Source: JAAZNV01 sp049297375
GTDB lineage: Bacteria; Patescibacteriota; WWE3; UBA101185; UBA10185
Reading direction: 5' to 3'
DNA: 17,586 bases
Assembly: GCA_049297375.1 (NCBI GenBank)
Contig: JBAQUF010000037.1
Coordinates: 1-17,586, forward strand
Position 1 is the first letter of the stretch, and each line of letters opens with the position of its first letter. The notes beneath the pieces are model-generated. The model saw only the letters and a list, made by a program, of their open reading frames with translations. It did no database searches and was not told the DNA's origin. Positions 5,910 through 14,800 of this stretch are shown one piece after another. The position numbers were made by a program, and so were the translations under genes.

Positions 5910-5951
5910 TTGACATACTTCTTTGACATACTTCTTTCTTTTATGGATAAT
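5910..5951 (+). promoter_or_regulatory. Promoter of the GH57-like gene with duplicated -35
   Basis: TTGACA (5923-5928), a 17-nt spacer and GATAAT (5946-5951) lie 7 nt before a GTG at 5959. A second TTGACA is at 5910-5915, because a 13-nt unit (TTCTTTGACATAC) is repeated in tandem. Only the downstream copy has 17-nt spacing to the -10. Confidence 0.7.
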
Positions 5952-5958
5952 TACTCCT

Positions 5959-7224
5959 GTGAAGGAAGTAGGCTTATTAATAGATTTATATCAATCTCCT
6001 ACACAGGAAGAGAGTGCTTTGAGACACACCGTCTCTGATTTTTTTGTTCCACTTATCAAGATAATTAAGTCTTTTAAGAACATTAGTGTGTCTTTAAATA
6101 TTCCATTAAGTACCTTAGAACTATTAGATAAGTATGGGTATCAATCAATTATTTCTGATATAAAGGAACTTTATGAAAATGACAGAGTAGAAATAGTTGG
6201 TTCTGCTGCTTATAACCCGCTCCTGACTAAAACGCATTTTAAAATTATTGAAAATGAAATCATTTTAAATGAATACGCACTTGGTAGCTATTTTGGGGCT
6301 AAGCAAGGATTTGAAGGAGAGCCTTCTATGATGATAAAAAACGTTGATGGCTTTTTACCCACAGGGCTTCTTGTAAACAATACAGTTTTAGATATTTTAA
6401 ATGAATTAAGTTACACATGGGTATTGGTTGATGATAGTTGTCTATTGGATACTACCAACGGCTCCGATGGCTTTGTGTATAAGTATGGTAATGATTTAAG
6501 GATTGTAATTCCAAATAATAGTATTGGAGATTTAGTTAACTCATTTAATACTAAGGATTTTTATGAAATTTGGAGGTCAACTAAACTTGTCAAGGATAGT
6601 GTTGGGGAAAAAATAGCTTTAGTTATTAGCAACGATCTTTACCATATAAAAGAAGATATTGGCCCTGACTTTTATAAGAAAAAAATAAATGTAATTGATC
6701 AATTAATTGAGAATTTATGCAAAGATAATATTTTGGTGACAAATGTAAGGGATTTAATTAAAAGCTCTTATCCTAAATCAATCTTGGAATTAAAAGGTAC
6801 ACACGAACTTGTTCCAAGTAGTAATACATACGAAGACGCTTATCTTATGGAAAGTGATCTAGGGAAGTTGTTTAAGAGCATAGACGAGGAACTTGAAAAT
6901 GCAGCCCCCCATTTCTTAAAAGATATGATAGAAGATGATTACAGTACTCTTTTGTTATGGAAGAATGAAGAAGTTGATACTATATCTAACAATGATATTC
7001 ATAATAAAGTATGTTTCTCTATACTATTGTATAAATATATATGTGTAGATAAGTATATTTACTCATATATGTTTAATGTAAGCGAAAATACTTCTGAACT
7101 TCTTAAAAAATCATTGGGAAGGTATATGAAATTTGTACGAGAACTAGTTAAATATAGGTCTGACGAATCTTTTACAAACACTGTTTTACCTTTGACTGAG
7201 AGTATTGAGAATATTATAAAGTAA
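5959..7224 (+). CDS. GH57/polysaccharide-deacetylase-like protein with lost catalytic motifs
   Basis: I place the start at GTG 5959, giving 421 residues. The frame extends upstream to a TTG at 5923, but that TTG is the first part of the TTGACA -35. The N-terminal half follows the GH57 alpha-amylase-like barrel pattern: LLIDLYQSPTQ (8-18), ISVSLNIPLSTLELLDKYGY, VEIVGSAAYNPLL (77-89), ENEIILNEYALGSYFGAKQG, GFLPTGLL (131-138) and ELSYTWVLVDD. In family members the first motif is HQP, the second ends in HP, and the third has PE with the nucleophile Glu. Here they read YQSP, NP and PTG, so the expected catalytic Glu is replaced by Gly136 and motif histidines are lost. The C-terminal half (about 230-421) is helical and unassigned. 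No signal peptide is seen. It may bind a glycan without hydrolysis. The family call is moderate and the inactivity is inferred. Confidence 0.65.
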   Translation: MKEVGLLIDLYQSPTQEESALRHTVSDFFVPLIKIIKSFKNISVSLNIPLSTLELLDKYGYQSIISDIKELYENDRVEIVGSAAYNPLLTKTHFKIIENEIILNEYALGSYFGAKQGFEGEPSMMIKNVDGFLPTGLLVNNTVLDILNELSYTWVLVDDSCLLDTTNGSDGFVYKYGNDLRIVIPNNSIGDLVNSFNTKDFYEIWRSTKLVKDSVGEKIALVISNDLYHIKEDIGPDFYKKKINVIDQLIENLCKDNILVTNVRDLIKSSYPKSILELKGTHELVPSSNTYEDAYLMESDLGKLFKSIDEELENAAPHFLKDMIEDDYSTLLLWKNEEVDTISNNDIHNKVCFSILLYKYICVDKYIYSYMFNVSENTSELLKKSLGRYMKFVRELVKYRSDESFTNTVLPLTESIENIIK

Positions 7225-7635
7225 TTTTTATTTACTGTTATGTATTAATTACTCATGTGCTTGTTTTATGTTGTTGTTACGGTACATATTTAGTAAACCC
7301 TTTCATTAGTAGCTATAAAGACTTATGATTTTATTGATCTAATAATTCTTTTTTAATCATCTTACACATTAACTTCTCATATTTAACTCGCTATAAGACT
7401 CTCCTAGTATTTGTTGGAGTGGTAGTATAACAAGACAGCTATCACTTAGTTCTTCTCATTGCTATTTATAGTGTGATTTCCTTGTAGTTACAATAAATTA
7501 TCATTCTGCTGAGTGTAATAAGTGTCTTTTGGCATGGTTATTACCAATATAATTGTGAGGTTGTGTCCCCGTCTTATACACAATCTTCAACTACACAACT
7601 CTTATGTTTCTTTTTCATTTTTCCAAGTAAATACA
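7225..7635. other. Non-coding AT-rich gap, with a possible short RNA
   Basis: No credible ORF is found on either strand. A TATAAT at 7548-7553 (no good -35) is followed by a hairpin in which GAGGTTGTGT (7557-7566) pairs with ACACAATCTTC (7578-7588), with one bulge and one wobble. This could be a small RNA or nothing. The rest of the stretch shows no structure I can support. Confidence 0.35.
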
Positions 7636-7665
7636 AATGAGCCTCTCCATATGGAGAGGCTCATT
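7636..7665 (-). terminator. Terminator of the rplJ-rplL operon
   Basis: A 30-nt perfect palindrome (AATGAGCCTCTCC, then ATAT-centred, then GGAGAGGCTCATT) lies 25 nt beyond the rplL stop. On the minus strand it is followed by TTGTATTT. The stem is GC-rich in an AT-rich gap. Its symmetry means it could also stop plus-strand transcription from the 5959 gene. Confidence 0.85.
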
Positions 7666-7690
7666 ACTTGATGATTAAGGAAAAAGTATG

Positions 7691-8107
7691 TTACTTTAAC
7701 TCAACCTTTGCCCCTGCTTCCTCAAGCTTCTTCTTAGCGTTTTGTGCATCTTCTTTTTTAGCACCTTCAAGTACTGCTTTTGGAGCAGACTCTACTAAGT
7801 TCTTTGCTTCAACAAGTCCAAGTGCTGAGTTGATTTCTCTTACTGCTTTAATAACTCCAATCTTATTTGCCCCTGCTTCTGTTAAGACAACGTCAAATTC
7901 TGTCTTTTCTTCTTCTGGCTCGGCTGATCCATTCCCATTTGCAGCAACACCTGCTACCATTACTGGTGCGGAAGCGCTAACTCCAAATTTCTCTTCTAAA
8001 GCTTTTACAAGATCATTTAATTCAAGAACGGTCATTTTCTCAATCATTTCCATGACTTTTTCAGCATCTTTGCTAATCTTTGTTTCTTCTTTCTTTTCTT
8101 CTGTCAT
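7691..8107 (-). CDS. rplL: Large ribosomal subunit protein bL12 (L7/L12)
   Basis: The 138 residues have the usual layout. The N-terminal dimerisation helices (about 13-45) include MIEKMTVLELNDLVKALEEKFGV. A flexible Ala/Gly/Glu hinge follows (about 46-68). The C-terminal factor-binding domain reads EKTEFDVVLTEAGANKIGVI, IKAVREINSALGLVEAKNLV and AKKKLEEAGAKVELK. The protein forms the stalk that recruits elongation factors. It is slightly longer than common bL12 because of an N-terminal charged extension (TEEKKEETKIS). Its ATG shares one base with the rplJ stop (TAATG), which suggests translational coupling. A purine-rich GGGGGTG Shine-Dalgarno stretch lies about 8 nt upstream inside rplJ. Confidence 0.97.
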   Translation of the reverse strand: MTEEKKEETKISKDAEKVMEMIEKMTVLELNDLVKALEEKFGVSASAPVMVAGVAANGNGSAEPEEEKTEFDVVLTEAGANKIGVIKAVREINSALGLVEAKNLVESAPKAVLEGAKKEDAQNAKKKLEEAGAKVELK

Positions 8108-8646
8108 TAGTTAGCACCCCCTTCCGATTTCTTTTTGGATATTGCATTTACTGCAAATACAAATTTTCTTTGTACACCACTAACTACATTTGCAAATCCT
8201 GATATAGGAGAATTCATACTACTGACAATTTTTGTAAGGAGTTCTTCTCTGGACGGAATAGTTTTTATAACATCTACCTTTTCTGATGAGTTATAGATAC
8301 CCTCAATTATTGCTGACTTTATCTTAGGAAGATCAATACCTTTAGCAAACTCAAATAATGCTTTTATTGGTAGTATTGGATCCTTAAATCCAAATATTGT
8401 CATAGTAGGTCCTTTTAAATCTTTCTTGGCTTCTGCAATGCTTTTATCTCCATTTTCATCAATGGCTGCCTTAAACAAAGTATTTTTAGAAACTAATACT
8501 TCGCCTCCAGCATCTTTTACCTTTTGTCTTAAAGTATTAGCTTGGTCTGCACTAATACCAACATAATCAGTAAAGGTAATAGATTTAGCTGTTTCTATCT
8601 TTTCTTTTATTTCTTTTACTAATTTCTTGTTTCTTTCGTTTGGCAT
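8107..8646 (-). CDS. rplJ: Large ribosomal subunit protein uL10
   Basis: The 179 residues match uL10, which anchors bL12 dimers to 23S rRNA. The N-terminal RNA-binding domain contains VKEIKEKIETAKSITFTDYV, then GISADQANTLRQKVKDAGGE and LVSKNTLFKAAI. The C-terminal helix that binds bL12 is represented by about 140-175 (ISGFANVVSGVQRKFVFAVN). It is directly followed by rplL with a 1-base overlap. Unlike most genes in the window it has a clear Shine-Dalgarno sequence, and it is preceded by an L10-type leader and an attenuator. Autoregulation by L10 or the L10-L12 complex binding the leader is established in other bacteria and inferred here. The usual upstream neighbours rplK-rplA are absent; a giant surface-protein gene lies there instead. 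Confidence 0.96.
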   Translation of the reverse strand: MPNERNKKLVKEIKEKIETAKSITFTDYVGISADQANTLRQKVKDAGGEVLVSKNTLFKAAIDENGDKSIAEAKKDLKGPTMTIFGFKDPILPIKALFEFAKGIDLPKIKSAIIEGIYNSSEKVDVIKTIPSREELLTKIVSSMNSPISGFANVVSGVQRKFVFAVNAISKKKSEGGAN

Positions 8647-8650
8647 ATAT

Positions 8651-8655
8651 CCTCC
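8651..8655 (-). promoter_or_regulatory. Shine-Dalgarno site of rplJ
   Basis: GGAGG (minus strand, within TTTGGAGGAT) is 4 nt before the ATG. It is one of only two convincing ribosome binding sites in the window; the other precedes rplL. Confidence 0.85.
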
Positions 8656-8670
8656 AAATAATATATTTTA

Positions 8671-8700
8671 AATAAAAAACACTCACCAAAGATGGTGAGT
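8671..8700 (-). terminator. Attenuator hairpin in the rplJ leader
   Basis: On the minus strand ACTCACC (8700-8694) pairs with GGTGAGT (8687-8681) around a 6-nt loop, followed at once by GTTTTTTATTT. This is a classic intrinsic terminator placed 35 nt before rplJ. A TGAGT at 8717-8713 could pair with ACTCA in the hairpin's 5' arm as a weak antiterminator. It may also catch read-through from the giant gene. Confidence 0.8.
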
Positions 8701-8719
8701 TAACAACACAATACTCAAT

Positions 8720-8790
8720 TTAAAAAGTAACTTGTATGTTCCTCGGCAAGATATTTAACCTGTTAAGGCCTTGCTGTCTTTGGTACAGAG
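8720..8790 (-). ncRNA. Ribosomal protein L10 leader
   Basis: The minus strand contains CCAAAGACAGCAAGG, an internal stem, then CTTGCCGAGGAAC. GCAAG pairs with CTTGC, and the flanking AAAGAC and CCGAGG are the features I associate with the L10 leader of Firmicutes and other bacteria. It lies between a promoter and an attenuator hairpin and upstream of rplJ, which is the expected arrangement for L10-mediated attenuation. The boundaries are approximate. Confidence 0.75.
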
Positions 8791-8793
8791 CTT

Positions 8794-8821
8794 AGTTTAC
8801 ATGTTTTTAAGTATGTGTCAA
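8794..8821 (-). promoter_or_regulatory. Promoter of the rplJ-rplL operon
   Basis: On the minus strand TTGACA (8821-8816), a 16-nt spacer and TAAACT (8799-8794) with TG just upstream. The start should be near 8787, giving a leader of about 140 nt. It begins 24 nt after the giant gene's stop codon, and no separate terminator lies between. Confidence 0.7.
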
Positions 8822-8845
8822 CAATCTAAGCTTCTACCAGACCCT

Positions 8846-11800
8846 TTAATTCATCAGGTCTACTATTATCCAATTTACTGGCAAATCTTTTGTCTCTGGT
8901 TCTTTTATGGTTATCTCAAATTCTCCAATATCTGTCTTTTTACTTCCTACTGCAATAGGTCTCTCTGGAGTTACATATATCACTGAATTCTCAGTTACTG
9001 CAGAAGTATGGATCTCAATTGAAGTTTCTCCCTTTGATATTATTGCTTTTCCTGCAGATGCTGAGCTGTAATCTGTTGTATCCACAATAATCTTCTCTGT
9101 TTTTATAGATCCTGTTACTTCTATAGAACCATCTAGTTTAACCATTCCATCAGGTTCTATTACAAGCTTTCCGTTGAATACATCTAAGTTTCCAGAACCT
9201 GTCTTTTGTAGATACAAGGTTTGATCTGTACACAACTCATTATCTTTTGTATCAGTTTCCGGGTTGTAGCAAGAAACTCCAAGTACATTTATAGAATTTT
9301 CAATTGTATCTATTGTTATAGATCCAGCCTGAACATTACCCATCACGTTTAAATCAGATAGAGTAACATCTCCAAGTATATTTACATTTGAATCTATAAC
9401 TAAACGATCATTTCCTTCTGTATCAACTTGAGTTGTCATACCAACTGTGGACATAAGGTCTTTGAATTCGTTAAATAAATCTTCCATTTGAGATAGAAAG
9501 CTTGTTCCTTCTTCTGGTGATATTGTTTCAGAAGATGTAGATTGTGTAGCTTCTGTAGTATTAGTTTCTTCCAGAACATCTTGTAAGTACTGATCAAGAG
9601 GTATTCCATTTACGAATATTTCTTTTGCATCTATTTTTCCTGCTTCCACGTTAGCTGATTTAACAGTGTCGAAAGATCCCATATTTTGAACAATCTCTTG
9701 GGTTGTAGTGTCTACTAACTGATAAGTTCCGTCTTCTCCTTGTATTGCAAGATCTCCGGTTTCTGTAATTGCAAGGCTAGGATCGTACCAGGAGACATTT
9801 ACGAAAACCATAACCTTACCTATATATGAACCATCTGGTAGAGAAAAACATGGTTTATCATTGTTAGTTTTGCTTGGATCTTCGGGCCATTCCACAGAAG
9901 AGATATCTGGTATTGGGGTACAAGTTAAGTTAACTGGGTCAAATTCTTGCATACTTTTTCCTATTATGGTTCCTGCCTTTTGGCTCTTTTGCCCATATCT
10001 TTCTATACTTGATGATGTTATTGCATCTCCAGAATCTATTTTTTCTCCTGGATTAAGATACACTTTAGTTATGGCTGTTCCCAAGTGGGCCACAGAAACG
10101 AGTGGGTAGTCCTCAATATTATTAATATCCTCACCTTCACTCATAACTGTCTCTTTAAACTCTTCAGGAATTGAACCAAAACCTTCTGGTGGGTGGACAA
10201 CACCGTAGGATAAAGGATCGTTACTGCTAGTAGAGAAATCAATTTGCTTGTTTGTACCCGGTTTTAGTATAACAACATCTCCGTTTTCAAAATCAGCTTT
10301 TTCCATGTTTTCTGGAATAAAGTTATATGAGTAATAAGGAGAAAATGTATTTGTGCCTAAATCAAAGTATCCTGTACCAGCACCTGTAACGTAGGCGGCA
10401 AGGTTTCCTGCTCCATTATCCATTCCGTATAGTTCAAAGTTTGAAGTTTCAGAACCATTCGTAACTACAGTAGCTTTACTTAATAAGTAATTATAGTTTG
10501 TGACTGTCCCAGTTGAGTCATTTCCTCGGAAGTAGATTCTTCCCACATAATCATTGTTTGCTGGTGCAGAACTGATACCCTCAATAAGAACGTACGCACC
10601 ACTAGTTCCTGGATTGGAAGACTTGAATGTAGCAACATTATTTGAATCGTAGCTTACAGTAAGTGCAGCAACTATATCAGTTGTTCCAATTCCCACAAGC
10701 CCATTGCTACTGACACGTAATCCTGTTCCTCCATCTGTCCCTCTCAGTTGAACTGTACCTGCTACATCAAGTAAAGATGTTGGCGTTGTTGTTCCAATCC
10801 CTACAAGACCTGTGTTTTCAACCCTTATTCTTTCTGAGCTATTAGTAATAAATGCAAGCCCATCAGTCGTGTCACCTCCTGGAGAATAAAGGTTGTCTAT
10901 ATAGAAAGTATTAGCGGCATCGGCGTTTACAATGGTTATAATTATTTTATCTATTGTATTTTTGTTAGCATCACTTACTTCTGATATATCTAATGTTTGT
11001 GTTTCCCAGGTGTTAGCACTAGATATGTCAGGTGTTATTTCTGTAGTTGTTCCTCCTGTGTCGTGAAAACCTATCTTTATGTTACTTCCTGTTCTTGATG
11101 CATATAAATCAAATCTGATTTGGGTTCTGCCAGTAAAGTCAAGAGTAGGATCAACAGTTTTTGTAAGAGTACTGTTCAAAGAATACGTCTGAGTTGCAGT
11201 GGCTTTTAGAGAATAACTACCTTGGTTTTTGGTAGAACTGCTAGAGAAGCCAACTAGTTGAGCTCCAATATATCTTATGATAACTACTCCATTTGCACCA
11301 GAACCGGCAGTTCTACCTCCTTCGCCTGCGCTTCCTGGAGTATTTCCACTTGCTCCTGTTCCTTCACCCCCACCCCCACCTTTAGAGTAAGTAACATTTG
11401 AACCAGAAATGGAGTACATTTTTCCAACGCCACCGGTGCTACCGGTACCAGCACTACCAGCACCGCCACCACCACCTGCATAATTTACACCACCGCTTGC
11501 CCCTGCATATCCATATCCGGTTCCTCCACCACTATCCGTTTGGGTGGCAGCAGCTCCGGCAGCGCTTTGTGCACCGCCACCACCTGATCCGCCAGTTGCA
11601 GCAGCAGATCCTGACAAACTGTAGGAACCTCCTCGGCCTCCACCGATAGCAGTTATTGTGTCAAAAGTGCTATTGCCTCCATTATTTCTAGCAGCACCGC
11701 CACTTCCAACTGTTGCCGAGTAACTTCCAGCAATGATATTTCTAGTTGCTTGGTAGACCAATCCACCTGCACCTCCACCGCCACTTGTTTGAGTAGCTGC

Positions 11801-14800
11801 ATAACCACCTCCACCCCCTCCAGCCACTACTAGTACTTCTGCAGCACCGCTTCCAGATACCCACAGCGTGCCACCTGTTGTAAATGTATGGATAGTAGCA
11901 CTACCTGAAGTTGAGATTGTACCACCAGTTGCACTAGTTATTCCTCCGGACGATGTGTAGGTTGATTGGACACTTGAGTCTGATGCATACTCCATATTGT
12001 CAATTTCCATACTTTCTGTTAATAGTCCTAATGATAAACGTGTAATCTTCCCACTATCTTGAAGTGCAGTTGCTATTATGGAACCATTTACATCTAACGT
12101 ATCATTGGGGCTGATTGTTCCAATTCCAACACTACCTGAAATTATTAATCCGTCTATTGGAGATGTATTGACCCCAGCATACGAACCTAATGCCATTCCT
12201 CCTGATACATCTAAAGCATTTTTAGGGCTAGTCGTTTTTATACCTACATATCCTGATGTTCCTGGAGTTAATATAATATCTCCTGAGTCAAAGCTAGTTT
12301 TTAAAGTTGTGTCTCCTGTAGCAAGATTATACAATTCCAACTGACCATAATAATCTCTAGCTGCATTATATGCATATAAAGATCTAGTAGCAGATCCTGT
12401 ACCTATTTCTACATTTCCATCAATGTGAAGGAGGCTTTGAGGATCTGTTGTTCCGATACCTACATTCCCACTTGAATTAATAACCATTTCAGCGGGTCCT
12501 GATCCCCCAAAATTAAATTCAAGTCTATCGTTTGTTGTATCATATGCCATCAAATATTCATCAGTTCCGGATGAGGATCCTATATGAAGAGATCCTGGTC
12601 CTAAGAACAAGTCAGCCCATCTTGCAGTATCTGACCCTAGATTTAATGAATCATTTGATCCAGGTAAAAAGTTTCCATTAGTAAGTACTAAGTTTCCTGA
12701 TCCTGAAACTTGTGGATTAATTTTTAGATTTGTTCCGTCATACCATAATGCAGCATTTTGAGATTCTCCAAAGAATAAATCTCCTCCAGCTCCAGTTCCC
12801 CCTGCTAGTCCACTTCCGTTTTCATCAAGAATCCAATCTCCAGCATTACCCCAAATTCCATAATTGTTTGAAGAAGCACTCCCTGATGTAAGGTATAAAC
12901 CATAGTTGGTTGTTGGACCAACACTTCTAGATTCTAGATATGCTCCGTAACATGTAGTTGCACCACCACAGTATCCATATATACTGTATGCCCAGTCTAT
13001 AGAAGATGAATCGAACTCAAGAACACTTGAGTAAACACCATAGGCTTGTGTTGCTGTTGCACTTGAAGCTGTATATACGCTTGAATTTAAGCCATACATG
13101 TTATCTACCGAGGCGTTGTTACCAACCACTGTGGAAAAATCCGCTGCTCCTAAAGTTGAAGCCGAGGCAGTATTTCCAACGTACACATTATTATATATAC
13201 CCTTAACTGAAGATGCTTTGGGACTACCAACATTTGGTTGATAATACGTAGACATGTTTAGCCCAGTAATATAAGAATGTTCAGGGGATGTATTGGATTC
13301 CACAAAAAGACTATTTGAAATTCCGTATATACCTCCGTAATCTTCAACAAATGTATCCTTGTCTATATACATGTTGTTGTAGATTCCAGTAAGTGAACTC
13401 ATAGTTGAGGAGTTAGTATATACGTCATTATATATAGATACAGGATAAAGGCTCTTCCCATTTTTATTTAAGCTATCGACATTAAACTCATTATAAAATC
13501 CGAATACTGTATTGTAAGCTTGGGTCGCTGTATATCCATATTCAGCGTAGTTGTACAGACTTGATGTATAGTCAATTGTGTCAGAATCAAATAAATGTGA
13601 TACATGTAGTGGAGAGAATGGGTCTGTTGTTCCAATACCAACATTCCCACTATCTGATACAAACAAGACATCACTTCCATTATCTTGTACCCTAAATTCT
13701 CCAGTACCAGATAAGTTAAATATCATGTCATAGTTTCCTGTTGTTAGAGTTGTACTTTCTGTAAATGTTCCACCCAGCTTTATATCATTTGATAATCTTG
13801 TTATCCCATTACTAAAGGTAAGAGGGGACTCATACGATATTGTCGTATTAACTACACTTGTTATTCTTCCTTTGTTATCAACTACTATTCTTGGGATATG
13901 GGTTGCATCACCGTATGTGCCTGCTGTAACTCCACTTAAAGCCAAGGTTAAGGTCCCATCTCCTGCAATAGTTGCATCTCCTCCAAGAGTAGCAAATGCT
14001 GGATTATTACTTGTTATTCCAAGAAGTATTTGTCCTGTTGTTCCAGCTAAAATCCCGGTAATAGGACCAGTTCCTGCTCCAACCAGTACTCCATATTGGG
14101 TTAAAGTTGAAGATCCAGTACCACCATATGGAACTCCTATCACACTACCACTCCATGTGCCTGCTGTAATGTTTCCAGTTGCTATGGTAATTCCATTAAT
14201 TGATCCATTAACATCAAGTGTATATTGAGGAGAAGAAGTACCTATTCCAACATTAGCATTAAGTATATTAACCTCATCCGTACCTTGATCATCAAACTCT
14301 ATTCTTCCAGCTAAGGATCCAAGTCCTAACCATTGATTATCAGCAGATGTATCTCCAAATGCTATTCCACTTGTCATTGATCCTACTGCTGTTATATCTC
14401 CACTTGTTTCAGACCATGTTAAAATATTTCCTGGCTTCCACGTTAAAACATAGTCTTCATAAGCTGATGAACCAGGTAAGGTAAATATGATATTCTCTGA
14501 CAAGGAGTCTGGAGATTTAAAACCAATATAATTGTCACCATTTGACAATAGCTCTGTGAACCTTATTTCACCAGTGCTGCCTGTAGATGCACCAAAAGGA
14601 TTAATTTGAACGGCTCCTGCAGAATTTGGAGTAACTGTAAGTTGGCTTGTTGGGTTAGATGTTCCAATACCCAATCTCTTATTTACAGAGTCCCAGAATA
14701 GAGAAGGAATATCTTGTGCAAGCTTTGTCCCATCTCCAAAAATTATTCCTCCTTGAGTTACTGTTGTTTCTGATAAGAGATTTAATTCTTCAGCTGTTGC

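Noticed and set aside
5923..5958. TTG start for the GH57-like gene
   Set aside because: This TTG is part of a TTGACA -35 with a 17-nt spacer to GATAAT; the start is more likely GTG 5959.
5826..6038. 70-codon ORF across the structured RNA and the start of the GH57-like gene
   Set aside because: It overlaps the RNA helix, a promoter and another coding frame, and its product has no recognisable features.
7668..8114. 148-codon plus-strand ORF opposite rplL
   Set aside because: It is an antisense shadow of the highly recognisable rplL; the Ser/Ala/Phe-rich product is typical of mirrored Ala/Lys/Glu codons.
11284..11649. Overlapping ORFs in other frames within the glycine-rich coding block
   Set aside because: They arise from the repetitive glycine/alanine codons of the giant gene; products are low-complexity (Val/Leu- or His/Arg-rich).
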